From positions 1 to 64,000 of the IMG/VR virus record IMGVR_UViG_3300021378_000021: a DNA stretch of 64,000 nucleotides, one strand, 5' to 3'. Source of the DNA: a virus. Position 1 is the stretch's first letter; every line of letters begins with the position of its first letter. The position numbers and the translations under genes were made by a program. Shown one piece after another: positions 29,480 to 38,367 of this stretch. A model generated the notes under the pieces. That model saw only the letters and a program-made list of their open reading frames with translations. It was not told the origin of the DNA and searched no databases.

Positions 29480-30757
29480 TTACCTTTGTTCGATCCAGTT
29501 AAGTACTGCAAGTGCTTTCTTGTTAGTATTAGGTGAAGCACATGCTAAAGTGTATATATCACTGATTGTTCCAATACCACTTCTACCAATTTGTAGTTGT
29601 GCCTTTTCATCAATAGGAGTTAGAGCCGCACCACCAGCAATTGTAAATCCACTAAGGATAGTATTCCCACCAGTTATAGCAGTAGCACTTGTATCATATT
29701 GCATAAAGGAGTTTGGATCTGAACCATCTGTCCAATTTGCACCAGTTAAGGTTGGGTTCTCAATTAATCTCCAATAGACATTAGTATTATCATTCGTTGC
29801 TGCTTGTAGAGATCTAATCAGAGCAACAGCACCTAACTGACTAGCTTTCAATCTGAGACTTATAATTGGATAGAATGTATTTGCTGCTGACATCGTAGTC
29901 CCTGTAATGGGATTAGCAACACTTTCAAGAATACCAAGTTTCTCTGGCTCACCTTCTTGAATTAGAGAATTAGAACCCTGATAGATGTAATGAGTTCCAG
30001 CAACACCAGTTACATTTTCAATCTCAACACGAATGGGTAAGAACGGAGTGGAACACCAAACAGTATCCAAAGTATTTGAGTTCTCAAATGTATGAGACGG
30101 AATTGTCTCATTTTTCATTAACCATGCAAACTCAACAATACCAGCACCATACCACTCATAGTTGATGGAAATCATCTGCTGTTTTGTTGGATCAGCAGTT
30201 ACACCAGTATATCCATTACCATCAAACTTTTCACCATTCCAATCGTCTCTGGTTACTCTTCTTTCAGTAACAATACCTGTCGTATTACTACGAATTACAT
30301 AAGAATAAGTGCCACCATCATCCTCAAAGTAAGCACCATTATTTTCATCAAATAATCCAAATCTTCTACGAATACCAACTTGTGGAGTATCAAGACGAAT
30401 TGCAAATGTAAGAGTTCCACTTCTACCAGGAATGTATCTCATTACATTCTTGGTCTGACGAACTACACTACTACCAGCAGCAGAACCAACTTCCATTACT
30501 ACATTACTGGATGATGCATTAAAGGTAGCAGTTGCACCGACTCCGACTAATCTTTCATCCCATACATCAGCTTCTTTGCCATACTGAAAAGTATTGAAAA
30601 ATACTGTTTGGTATGGAGCAACTTTAAGTCTATTACTATCGGAAAAATTAGGTCTCCAATCTGTCTGGTTTCCCCAGTGATCTGCAATATTATATACCTC
30701 AAAGAGACTTCTCTCTTGATTTAGAAAGTCTTGAGTAGTCTTATTCCACTGTGCCAT
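29480..30757 (-). CDS. Virion structural protein candidate (425 aa)
   Basis: The protein starts MAQWNKTTQDFLNQERSLFE and contains repeated strand-rich, Gly/Thr/Asn-rich segments such as MRYIPGRSGTLTFAIRLDTP (146-165) and NYEWYGAGIVEFAWLMKNET. These look like jelly-roll or lectin-type beta-sandwich domains found on virion surface proteins. It ends KKALAVLNWIEQR. A gene of this type lies beside gene 17 in many T4-like cyanophages. I do not know the exact role; a head or tail surface protein is likely. It begins at the stop of the 102-residue gene and lies 8 nt before gene 17. Confidence 0.7.
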   Translation of the reverse strand: MAQWNKTTQDFLNQERSLFEVYNIADHWGNQTDWRPNFSDSNRLKVAPYQTVFFNTFQYGKEADVWDERLVGVGATATFNASSSNVVMEVGSAAGSSVVRQTKNVMRYIPGRSGTLTFAIRLDTPQVGIRRRFGLFDENNGAYFEDDGGTYSYVIRSNTTGIVTERRVTRDDWNGEKFDGNGYTGVTADPTKQQMISINYEWYGAGIVEFAWLMKNETIPSHTFENSNTLDTVWCSTPFLPIRVEIENVTGVAGTHYIYQGSNSLIQEGEPEKLGILESVANPITGTTMSAANTFYPIISLRLKASQLGAVALIRSLQAATNDNTNVYWRLIENPTLTGANWTDGSDPNSFMQYDTSATAITGGNTILSGFTIAGGAALTPIDEKAQLQIGRSGIGTISDIYTLACASPNTNKKALAVLNWIEQR

Positions 30758-31065
30758 TAGTCACTCCACGATAATCTTTCAGGTTGATACCTTTGAGAAT
30801 TTTTAATCCTTGAAGTATTTACCTCACCCGGATATACATTATGTACCATTGCTCCGGGATATTCTCCTTGAATTTGTTCGGCAAGTTCTTTATTAGAAAG
30901 CATTTTGCCTTCTACTTCTAAACGATACATCTTACCTTCCCACACTACATCGGCAAAGTAAGACTCTGATGCTTGTTCTGGTTCGGAACCTCCTACATTG
31001 AGAGTTCCATTAAAATCACCATTAATAGTGATGCTTTCTGAAAGAAATTGTTTAAAGTTTTTCAT
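30757..31065 (-). CDS. Hypothetical protein (102 aa) with prohead-like N-terminus
   Basis: The first residues, MKNFKQFLSESITINGDFNG, resemble the short N-terminal tags (M-K-x-F-x-Q-F-L-x-E) seen on T4-like phage proteins packed in the prohead and cut by gp21 after L-x-E. A mixed fold follows (YFADVVWEGKMYRLEVEGKM, ELAEQIQGEYPGAMVHNVYP). It may be an internal head protein. The start is 1 nt from the upstream stop. Function is inferred only from the tag. Confidence 0.6.
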   Translation of the reverse strand: MKNFKQFLSESITINGDFNGTLNVGGSEPEQASESYFADVVWEGKMYRLEVEGKMLSNKELAEQIQGEYPGAMVHNVYPGEVNTSRIKNSQRYQPERLSWSD

Positions 31066-31066
31066 A

Positions 31067-32677
31067 TCAGCAATTCCAGGCTCTTAGGGACTTATTGATT
31101 CTGCTATCTGGATCAGAAGCAGTTTTTTTGGATGTTAGTTTCTTTTTCATACCTTTCATTCTTGCACAGAATGATGTTCTTCTCTTATTACCAACTTTTT
31201 TACTAGGTGCTTTTAGATCACTACCAGGATTTTCTGCTTCATAAGACTTTCGACCCTTTTCATTTAGGCCACCTTTCTTATTCTTACCTGATTTTTTAGT
31301 CCAGGCAGCACCTTCTCCAAGTTTACTTCTATTGTCTTTTTCTTTTTCTGCCAATTTTGGATTTGCTTCTTTCCAATCGTTGTTTATGGGACTTAATTTT
31401 TTTCTTTTAAACTTTGGAGGATTATCAGATTTGTTTGCTAATTTTGGGTGATTTTTTCTCCACTGGTCCATTGGACTTAGTTTTTTTTGTGTAGTTTTTG
31501 AAACTATTTCTGTATTAGAACGGGAAGGAGATGTTGTTGTTTTTTTATCGGGTGCTTTTTGACCACCCTGAGACATCAGAGCAGCAGCAACACCTGCACC
31601 AGCAAGAGCACTTTTCCATCCTTCATCAAGTTCATTTCTCCAATCAGAGAACTCTTCTTTTTTAATTTTTGTTTTGAACTTTCCAAATGGTGTGGGCAGT
31701 TCCTCTCCATAATCTCCAGTCTTCTTCTCTACTTTATCATTAGGATCTACATCACCATCGACATCATAATCTATTCTTTTTACTGCCTTTACTACAAGTT
31801 TTTTTAGATTTCCACCACCAACTTTTGATTCTAAATCAGATTTAGTTGCAGTATGCTTTGCTTCATCTACAAATTCTTCCTTCTTTACACAATTATTTAC
31901 AACTTTACCGAACATCTTTTTGGTTCCTTTCTTCTCATATCCCTTCCAACACTTTTGTCCTTCATCAATCTGTTCTTGTCCACCCTTAATAGGTTCTGGT
32001 TTAATAATATCAGTGAACTCATATTCAGTTGCCTGAAAATCATTTCTCCAATCAGAATACTCTACAGACTCTGACTTATTTCCCCAGTTAGCAGCACCAA
32101 CCTTACGACACTTTACCAGTGCTCCGGATGCATATGCAGAAGGCCAAACACTGTATCTACTCTTGACTTTCTTATAACAGGCATCTTTCTCACCTGCCTT
32201 TTCTATTACAGTTTCTTCTGTCTTCACGTTGATTGCCTTCCCTTTTCTATCTGGATTTGGATCTTGACGTTGCTTTCTATTAAATGCTGCTCTCTCTTCA
32301 TCTTTATCTAGATTTCTTTTCATTTTTGAAGAACCACACTTTGGTTTTGTAGTTTGTCCTGGTTGTTTGGCACAGGGTTTTCCGGCATATTTGCCACCCA
32401 ATTGAACCCAACCAGGCTTGCCATCACTAGACCTACTCTTGCCAAACCAGTCACGCAAAGAACTATCACCACTTTTCGATTCACTTACTCCTCCACCATT
32501 TCCATTACCACCATTTCCATTACCGTTGGTGTTTTCTCCATTTTCACCATTTTCTCCAGAGTCTTCTCCGTTTTCTTTACGGAGATATCCACTAGATGCC
32601 ACACGATATCCCATCGGAATTCGTTTACATTTTTTGTCTGTATAACAATAATAGTATCCTTGCTTACACTTTTTCAT
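31067..32677 (-). CDS. Modular Lys/Gly-rich protein with DUF5872-like domain (536 aa)
   Basis: The ATG at 32677 is used (the TTG before it is not). The N-terminus MKKCKQGYYYCYTDKKCKRI is a small Cys/Tyr-rich motif, then a Gly/Asn/Glu low-complexity linker (36-66). Residues about 70-120, with WFGKSRSSDGKPGWVQLGGK and YAGKPCAKQPGQTTKPKCGS, match DUF5872. Two WRN(D/E) segments (SDWRNDF, SDWRNEL) flank further Cys-rich pieces. The C-terminal part repeats KKLSPMDQWRKNHPKLANKS / KKLSPINNDWKEANPKLAEK and ends with GGLNEKGRKSYEAENPGSDL and FCARMKGMKKKLTSKK, another domain common alone in marine phages. The very high Lys content suggests nucleic acid binding or internal head packing. It lies between gp16 and gp17. 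Confidence 0.7.
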   Translation of the reverse strand: MKKCKQGYYYCYTDKKCKRIPMGYRVASSGYLRKENGEDSGENGENGENTNGNGNGGNGNGGGVSESKSGDSSLRDWFGKSRSSDGKPGWVQLGGKYAGKPCAKQPGQTTKPKCGSSKMKRNLDKDEERAAFNRKQRQDPNPDRKGKAINVKTEETVIEKAGEKDACYKKVKSRYSVWPSAYASGALVKCRKVGAANWGNKSESVEYSDWRNDFQATEYEFTDIIKPEPIKGGQEQIDEGQKCWKGYEKKGTKKMFGKVVNNCVKKEEFVDEAKHTATKSDLESKVGGGNLKKLVVKAVKRIDYDVDGDVDPNDKVEKKTGDYGEELPTPFGKFKTKIKKEEFSDWRNELDEGWKSALAGAGVAAALMSQGGQKAPDKKTTTSPSRSNTEIVSKTTQKKLSPMDQWRKNHPKLANKSDNPPKFKRKKLSPINNDWKEANPKLAEKEKDNRSKLGEGAAWTKKSGKNKKGGLNEKGRKSYEAENPGSDLKAPSKKVGNKRRTSFCARMKGMKKKLTSKKTASDPDSRINKSLRAWNC

Positions 32678-32691
32678 CAATGAAAAGTAGT

Positions 32692-33111
32692 TTATTCTTT
32701 ATTATTTAGAAAACCTTGCTTGAGCATTTTTTGAAGTTCTGATGTCGATCCAACAAACACTGCATTATTAGTAACATTATTTGTAGTTTTCTTAGTTTCG
32801 TCTTCTACATCCTTAAGTTTCTTCTGTAAGTCAATCAACTTATCAGTAGTATCCGCAACACTCTTAATCAACTGTCCTGCGACCTCATATGCCCTTGGAC
32901 TGCCTCCTTCCCCTGCTACCTCCATAATGCCGTTGATTGCCTCCTGACCCTTCTCTATGAGGGAGTAGAGGTTCGCACGACTATAGACATAATCCTTCTC
33001 TATATCATCATCCTTCGATTTTATAATCTCTGGTTTTTTGATTGGTTTTGACTCTACAATATCACTCTCAATATTCAGAGCCTCATCGATTGAATCATAA
33101 TTATTATTCAT
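32692..33111 (-). CDS. 16: Terminase small subunit gp16
   Basis: gp16 recognises DNA and stimulates the gp17 ATPase during packaging. The protein is 139 residues from the ATG at 33111 (a TTG at 33120 is an alternative). The core DIEKDYVYSRANLYSLIEKG and GGSPRAYEVAGQLIKSVADT followed by TDKLIDLQKKLKDV is the T4 gp16 central helical region (DYNKTRENMLELM, SDSPRVYEVMTNMI). T4 gp16 is 164 residues. In T4 16 and 17 overlap; here three genes intervene. Confidence 0.88.
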   Translation of the reverse strand: MNNNYDSIDEALNIESDIVESKPIKKPEIIKSKDDDIEKDYVYSRANLYSLIEKGQEAINGIMEVAGEGGSPRAYEVAGQLIKSVADTTDKLIDLQKKLKDVEDETKKTTNNVTNNAVFVGSTSELQKMLKQGFLNNKE

Positions 33112-33116
33112 AACAA

Positions 33117-33920
33117 TCAAATATCCTCTTGTCTAGTAGGACTATAATCTTTAGAGTCTGGTAAGAAAGTCCATTCTTCGGTAAATCCAAAATCATCACC
33201 AGGTTCTGCAGTAATCGGATCAGGAACAGCAGTATATCTCATTTCACGTTTTGCGGTCTTTGTATTAGTATCGGCATAAACATCTGCCTGAACTTTACGA
33301 ATGAGTCCATCAGATGTATCGGCAATAGAACCAAACAGATAAGTTTTAGCAGTAAATCTTAGAGTATAAATTAATGCTCTTCTCGTTTGGAATGATCCTT
33401 CATAATCATCTTGAAAGTCTATACTATCAAGAACAATTGGAATATCTCTTTTCTCTCCAATAGAACTGACTAAATCAACTGTTAAATTAAATGATGGTTG
33501 GAAAAAAGGAAGTATTTGTTCAATAATTTGAAGAGCGTCATCATTCAACTTACTGAAAATATTAAGTTCAAATCCAATATTATATGGAACCGGCATGTAT
33601 ACTTTTTTTGTTTTATTATCAGTAGTATCGTTTGCCTTAAATGTTTGAGTCACTCCAGTTTTTCTGGTAGAATCATATTGAATTGTAGTCATCTCAAATG
33701 ACATTCTCGGAAGAGTGATTGCAATAGATTTTGATAATTCACTCTGTTCTTGTATTTTTGCAAGAAATTTTTGCATTGGTCCATAAGAAAGACCAACTTT
33801 TGTTTCATCTAAAATACTACCATCACTTTTTGTATGTCTGATGGAAATATCATTGAACAAAGTTCCAAAACTAATAATAGTTTTTCTTATGATTTCGTGA
33901 TAAAAGTAAGTTCCTAACAT
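33117..33920 (-). CDS. 15: Tail sheath stabilizer gp15
   Basis: gp15 caps the tail and joins it to the head through the neck. The 267-residue protein begins MLGTYFYHEIIRKTIISFGT and has IRHTKSDGSILDETKVGLSY, LPRMSFEMTTIQYDSTRK and YNIGFELNIFSKLNDDALQI, all typical of the gp15 family (T4: 272 residues). The start overlaps the gene 14 stop by 1 nt. It appears complete. Confidence 0.95.
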   Translation of the reverse strand: MLGTYFYHEIIRKTIISFGTLFNDISIRHTKSDGSILDETKVGLSYGPMQKFLAKIQEQSELSKSIAITLPRMSFEMTTIQYDSTRKTGVTQTFKANDTTDNKTKKVYMPVPYNIGFELNIFSKLNDDALQIIEQILPFFQPSFNLTVDLVSSIGEKRDIPIVLDSIDFQDDYEGSFQTRRALIYTLRFTAKTYLFGSIADTSDGLIRKVQADVYADTNTKTAKREMRYTAVPDPITAEPGDDFGFTEEWTFLPDSKDYSPTRQEDI

Positions 33921-35329
33921 TAATAATTACCAAATGGATTTGATTCTGAGAAATCTAAAATATCGTCTGCTTCTAATTCTATTTCTTCATTAGTGTCATA
34001 CGGATTATCATAACTATCTGTATCATAATTTAATACAGTATATCTAGCAGATGAACTTGATCCCACAATAACTTCACCATCACTAAATTTACCAGTATTT
34101 ATTGATACTGAAAGACTGGTCAGTAAATTTGTATTTGTAAAGTCTTTAACTACTGCCGTTGTGCCTGAAGATTCTCCTGTTATAACTTCATTAAAGATAT
34201 AAGTCCCAACACCAATAGTGGATAATCCTGCTATAGAAACAGTGGGTGCTTGAGTATATCCAATACCCGGATTGAGTATTCTTATATAATCAAGTTTATT
34301 ATCAGTAGTAATTCCGGCAATTGCAGTCGCAGTCACTCCTACTCCAGGACTGCCAATGGTAATTATTGGTGCAACAGAATATTGATTGCCAGGATTGCTG
34401 ATAGATATGGAAGAAACACTAAACTGCGTTCCTCCGACAGAACAAGTTGCCGCAGCACCTGTTCCACCTCCACCAGTTATTGTTATTGTTGGTGGAGTAG
34501 TATATCCAGATCCACCATTTGTCAATTCTAACCTCAAAACAGATTGTATATTTGCTATACTAGTTGTAACTGCAACTGCTGTTGCCGTATTTATTCCACT
34601 ATTTGGTCCTGAAAAAGTTACTGTAGGAGCAGAAGAATATCCACTACCATCATTATTTAAAAATATTTCAGTGACAGATCCGGAAGAAATTCCTGCTGTT
34701 GCAGTAGCAGTTACTCCAGATCCAACCAAGGTCATATATGTAATATATCCTTCATCCTCTACAGTAGAATCAATTTCTTCAATTGTAGTATCAATAAGTT
34801 CATTTTCATATTCATAAAGTTCACAACTCAATTCATAAACATAACTAGATCCTAATTGATAAAATGGTTTTTCATGTTCTACTCTCTTAATTTCAAATAA
34901 TCTTTCCCCAAGAGGAAAATAAATTAAATCTCCTTCCCTTGGTCTAGAAATTACGTCGGTAAAATCATAATCAGTAATTCTTCCTTCTTTAATGCCAGAA
35001 CTAATGTCTTCCAGAAATGGGGCGATAAATTCTTCATATCTTTCCCTTGAGATAGTTAAACTTATTTCATTTTTTAATCTTAATCCAAATTTAGTCATGA
35101 TATCACTATCAGGAGCATATCCGTCATAATTATTCAGATATGCTTCTATCAGAAAACTATCATCAAATTTCGAGGATTGTATTTCACGAATTATATTATC
35201 AGTTTTAAAAATTTTTCTTGGTAAGTAATAAACTTCTATACCATAAATTTTTAATTGCTCATTGATTATATCCTGAACAAGAAATTGTTCGTTTGTAGAT
35301 CCTTGAAGAAAAAACGGATTTAATGCCAT
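33920..35329 (-). CDS. 14: Neck protein gp14 with GxGY-repeat insertion
   Basis: gp14 with gp13 makes the neck between head and tail. The first 195 residues (MALNPFFLQGSTNEQFLVQD; ISGIKEG-like and YFPLGERLFEIKRVEHEKPF) and the last 30 (ADDILDFSESNPFGNY) match gp14. Between them about 245 residues are a repeat region: NNDGSGYSSAPTVTFSG, TNGGSGYTTPPTITITG, SNPGNQYSVAPIITIG and LNPGIGYTQAPTVSIAG, each about 45-55 residues apart. T4 gp14 is 256 residues, so this version is nearly doubled by the insertion. Repeats of the same kind appear in gp8 and the giant gp7-like protein. The inserted domain would probably project from the neck. Confidence 0.9.
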   Translation of the reverse strand: MALNPFFLQGSTNEQFLVQDIINEQLKIYGIEVYYLPRKIFKTDNIIREIQSSKFDDSFLIEAYLNNYDGYAPDSDIMTKFGLRLKNEISLTISRERYEEFIAPFLEDISSGIKEGRITDYDFTDVISRPREGDLIYFPLGERLFEIKRVEHEKPFYQLGSSYVYELSCELYEYENELIDTTIEEIDSTVEDEGYITYMTLVGSGVTATATAGISSGSVTEIFLNNDGSGYSSAPTVTFSGPNSGINTATAVAVTTSIANIQSVLRLELTNGGSGYTTPPTITITGGGGTGAAATCSVGGTQFSVSSISISNPGNQYSVAPIITIGSPGVGVTATAIAGITTDNKLDYIRILNPGIGYTQAPTVSIAGLSTIGVGTYIFNEVITGESSGTTAVVKDFTNTNLLTSLSVSINTGKFSDGEVIVGSSSSARYTVLNYDTDSYDNPYDTNEEIELEADDILDFSESNPFGNY

Positions 35330-35334
35330 AATAA

Positions 35335-36177
35335 TTATCCAATAAAATCTAGAGGTGGCAGTTCATATTCGGAGGACATTCTCTGTTTAATATCTTCCAA
35401 ATCTCTTTGTCCATCTTCTAATATTGCACGACCATTTAATTCAATTCCTCCAGGAAGTTTTACTCCTTGAAATTTAATTAAATTTTGCCCCCACTGCTTC
35501 TTTATTAATGCGGTAAGATACTTTTTAACAAAACTATCATTATAAACTTGAGAAAAACTTTCAGGATCAAGTGCTCTATAACATTCGAGAACAAGATAAG
35601 TATCTTTAGTTTGTGCTTTCCAATCAATATCTAAATATAATCTATCCTGTCTCTTATTGAATCTTACCTGTTTTTCTGTCGTCAGTAAAAAATCAATATC
35701 TTCCAAATAAGATTTGGTCATTGCATATGTTAATAAATCAACTGAATTGAAATAATAAAGATCATTCAAAAACAATTGATACTTAATACTAAACATTCCT
35801 CCAGAGATTGTGCTAGTATCAAACTTAAATATTTTTTCAACTCCTATAACAGAGTTTGGAACTTGAATGTAGTTTGAAGTCTCATAAAAATTAAATGTTG
35901 TTGTTCCAAAACCAACAACATTTGCAGTTCCAGTTGTTGTCACAATACCTACACCATCTGTTCCCGTTGCCCTTCCCCTATCAATATCATCTTGAGTAAT
36001 TTTATACTTAAGATACATCTTCTCAACACCATCATAGTGTCTCTCATTAAAATATTGGAGAGTGTCGTCAACTAAGTCATCGACTTGCTCATCAGCAACA
36101 TTTATTTCTAAAACCGGTGCCCCAAGTTGTCTAAGGCAATAATCGACAAGTTCTTGTCTAGTAGTGGGTTTTGCCAT
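35335..36177 (-). CDS. 13: Neck protein gp13
   Basis: gp13 forms the head-completion ring with gp14. The 280-residue protein starts MAKPTTRQELVDYCLRQLGA and has DLVDDTLQYFNERHYDGVEK, LTYAMTKSYLEDIDFLL and VKKYLTALIKKQWGQNLIKF followed by QGVKLPGGIELNG near the end, matching the family (T4: 309 residues). The gene precedes 14 as in T4. It shares a 1-nt overlap with the fibre-like gene upstream. Confidence 0.95.
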   Translation of the reverse strand: MAKPTTRQELVDYCLRQLGAPVLEINVADEQVDDLVDDTLQYFNERHYDGVEKMYLKYKITQDDIDRGRATGTDGVGIVTTTGTANVVGFGTTTFNFYETSNYIQVPNSVIGVEKIFKFDTSTISGGMFSIKYQLFLNDLYYFNSVDLLTYAMTKSYLEDIDFLLTTEKQVRFNKRQDRLYLDIDWKAQTKDTYLVLECYRALDPESFSQVYNDSFVKKYLTALIKKQWGQNLIKFQGVKLPGGIELNGRAILEDGQRDLEDIKQRMSSEYELPPLDFIG

Positions 36178-37775
36178 TAATATTCTCCTCCATCAATAAG
36201 TCCGGCATTGAGTGTTCCTGTAACAAAAACATTAGTTGAAAAAGTTGCTACTCCAACAAAAGTTGATAGACCTGCAACTCTTAAATTTTGTGTAGTAGTT
36301 AATCCAGTAACTCCGAGAGTTCCTATCGTTGCAATACCAGTTATATTAGCATTTCTTAAGGTAACTTCGTCTAGAGTTATATCATCACTTACATATAGGT
36401 CACCTCCAACATATAAGTCACTTACAGTTGTAACAATACCAGTAAAAGTGGAAAGACCAGAAACATTTAGTGAATTGAGAGTTCCTACACTCGTAAGTGA
36501 AGAATTGGTAACTCCAATTCCTAATGTAGTTGATGTTAAAACATCAGTCCCATTTATCTTAAATGATTTACCAGAAGTAAGATCCCAATTCTCACTAGAT
36601 TTAAGAGAAGTTGATGAGTTATTCCAAAGAATTGTCTTTAGAATAGCAGCAGAACCAATTCCAATACCTCCACCATCAAGTAGAATATTTGTTCCAACAG
36701 TGGTAGCAATCCCTACTCTATGGTCTGCTAACTCAATTTTTTGAGAACTGATACTGGTTTCCGAACCCAATACAAATAAATCACCTTTAATAGTAACTTT
36801 TCCTGTATTATCACCAACTGCTGCTGGATCAAGAATAAAGTCTTCTGGTCCTGTAATAATTGCAGTATTTCCAGTTCCACTTGAAATCGATACGCCAGTT
36901 CCAGTTGTGATAAATTTAGTGGATCCTGCGTGTTTTAATGTAGTTGACTGTGTTACTTCCAGTGTGTTGATTGTAGCAATACCAGAAACATTTACATCAT
37001 CTAATTCCGTATTGCCATCGATATCAATGTTTCCGTTAAAGTCGGCAGCACCAGCAAAAGTTGATACTCCAGAGGCAAATAAGTTAGTTGTAGTTACTAG
37101 ACCAGAAAATTTTCCGTCTCTCCACCTTTGCGTTGTAATTCCAATATCATAAGTATTATCAGTATTTGGAACTAAATTTGATACAAATTCTCCACCAACA
37201 TCAATATCATCACTAGTCGAATCACCAATTCCAATTGTACCACCTCTAAATGTGGCATTTCCGATAAAGTTGGAAGTTCCTGCAACTTCTAGATTGGTGC
37301 CGACATAAAGTTGTCCTCCAGTAGTAGTAATACCACCAGCAGAGGCAAGAGTTGTAACTCCTACAGACTCAAATGTTGAATTTACTGTTAATCTATTTAA
37401 TATATCAACAGCAGCATTTATATCTAAATCAGAAGCAAATGTTGAGATACCAGCAATTGATACATTTCCTCCAATATTTACTGCTTTACCAATTCCAATT
37501 CCACCTTCAATAACCAGAGCACCATTCGTTGGTAATGAAGATTCAGTGGTATTTGCAAATGTTACAATACCAGTAATATTGAGAGATGACGAATCAATCG
37601 TATCCGTCATGAAGAAAGACTCTGTTGCCAGATCCCATACCAAAATCATTCCATCTCTAGATTTTAGAGTGGAATTTACATCAGATAAATCTAGTAATCG
37701 TGCTGGTGCACCAGAAGCATTGGATAAAACACGGATTACATTTTGAGAACCAACCCTGGCGATGATATTGGGCAT
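36177..37775 (-). CDS. Tail-fibre-like repeat protein (532 aa)
   Basis: Nearly the whole protein is a run of short strand-turn repeats such as VNIGGNVSIAGISTFASDLD, LEVAGTSNFIGNATFRGGTI and LRVAGLSTFVGVATFSTNVF. The repeat of about 20-22 residues (x-V-x-G-x-S-T-F-x-G-x-A-T-F) suggests a trimeric beta-helix or beta-prism fibre shaft. It has a distinct N-terminal attachment region (MPNIIARVGSQNVIRVLSNA) and no intramolecular chaperone is obvious. It lies between gp13 and a small virion gene. It is likely a fibre or whisker-like structure; which one is unknown. Confidence 0.78.
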   Translation of the reverse strand: MPNIIARVGSQNVIRVLSNASGAPARLLDLSDVNSTLKSRDGMILVWDLATESFFMTDTIDSSSLNITGIVTFANTTESSLPTNGALVIEGGIGIGKAVNIGGNVSIAGISTFASDLDINAAVDILNRLTVNSTFESVGVTTLASAGGITTTGGQLYVGTNLEVAGTSNFIGNATFRGGTIGIGDSTSDDIDVGGEFVSNLVPNTDNTYDIGITTQRWRDGKFSGLVTTTNLFASGVSTFAGAADFNGNIDIDGNTELDDVNVSGIATINTLEVTQSTTLKHAGSTKFITTGTGVSISSGTGNTAIITGPEDFILDPAAVGDNTGKVTIKGDLFVLGSETSISSQKIELADHRVGIATTVGTNILLDGGGIGIGSAAILKTILWNNSSTSLKSSENWDLTSGKSFKINGTDVLTSTTLGIGVTNSSLTSVGTLNSLNVSGLSTFTGIVTTVSDLYVGGDLYVSDDITLDEVTLRNANITGIATIGTLGVTGLTTTQNLRVAGLSTFVGVATFSTNVFVTGTLNAGLIDGGEY

Positions 37776-38110
37776 TACCTAGTGACTCCCCCTCTTATTA
37801 GTGCTGCACCTTCCACAACTTTAAATTCTTTTCCAAGATTTGTTAATTTCACATCAAAAACATATCTACCAGGTTTAATATTCACAGTTTGTGATGCATT
37901 CAATGAAATAGAAATAATTCCTAATTCAGTATTAGTTATTGTCGATGCAAAAGATACAGATGTTATAGAACCATAATGTTTTCTCAGTTTAGCTTCGGTA
38001 GAAGCACTACTCAATATCAATGGAGAATTGGTTCTGGAATCTTCTAGTTGAAATGAAGTATCAAAATCAAATCCTTGTTCGATAACAATATTTGATACAT
38101 AAACAGCCAT
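37775..38110 (-). CDS. Small beta-rich virion protein (111 aa)
   Basis: The sequence VYVSNIVIEQGFDFDTSFQL, LILSSASTEAKLRKHYGSIT and INIKPGRYVFDVKLTNLGKE-like segments (here TVNIKPGRYVFDVKLTNLGK) form an immunoglobulin-like or BppU-type domain used in baseplate and fibre proteins. It has a perfect late promoter 29 nt upstream and is followed by the fibre-like gene with a 1-nt overlap. No specific function is known. It may attach the fibre at 36177-37775. Confidence 0.7.
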   Translation of the reverse strand: MAVYVSNIVIEQGFDFDTSFQLEDSRTNSPLILSSASTEAKLRKHYGSITSVSFASTITNTELGIISISLNASQTVNIKPGRYVFDVKLTNLGKEFKVVEGAALIRGGVTR

Positions 38111-38138
38111 TATTTTATGATTCTAACATACCTTTAGA

Positions 38139-38146
38139 TATTTATA
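38139..38146 (-). promoter_or_regulatory. Late promoter TATAAATA before the small virion gene
   Basis: A perfect late -10 element in the 53-nt gap, 29 nt before the ATG at 38110. It would drive 37775-38110 and the fibre, neck and packaging genes downstream. Confidence 0.75.
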
Positions 38147-38163
38147 TGAATTATTGATAGCAA

Positions 38164-38367
38164 CTATTTACTCAAGAAATCTTTAAGTAAATTTTTTATT
38201 TCTTCAATATCTTTTTTCATATTATTTAACTCTTCTTTCTCAGAATTTTTTCGTTTCACTCTATTCATATATCTATCATAAGCAATATCGTCACAATTAA
38301 CAATTGCTCCAGTATCCTCATCTCTGTAAAGATGAGGATGATCTTTAACTCTTATTAAATTCTTCAT
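38164..38367 (-). CDS. Small coiled-coil protein (67 aa)
   Basis: Residues 1-35, MKNLIRVKDHPHLYRDEDTG then AIVNCDDIAYDRYMNRVKRK, form a short conserved N-terminal domain seen in several T4-like phages. Residues 40-67 (KEELNNMKKDIEEIKNLLKD) are a leucine-heptad coiled coil. Its start overlaps the stop of the 2450-residue gene by 4 nt. Its function is unknown; it could be a virion assembly cofactor. Confidence 0.75.
   Translation of the reverse strand: MKNLIRVKDHPHLYRDEDTGAIVNCDDIAYDRYMNRVKRKNSEKEELNNMKKDIEEIKNLLKDFLSK

Noticed and set aside
31559-32683. Several plus-strand ORFs opposite the Lys-rich gene
   Set aside because: They are Phe/Ile/Ser-rich mirrors of Lys codons and have no start signals.
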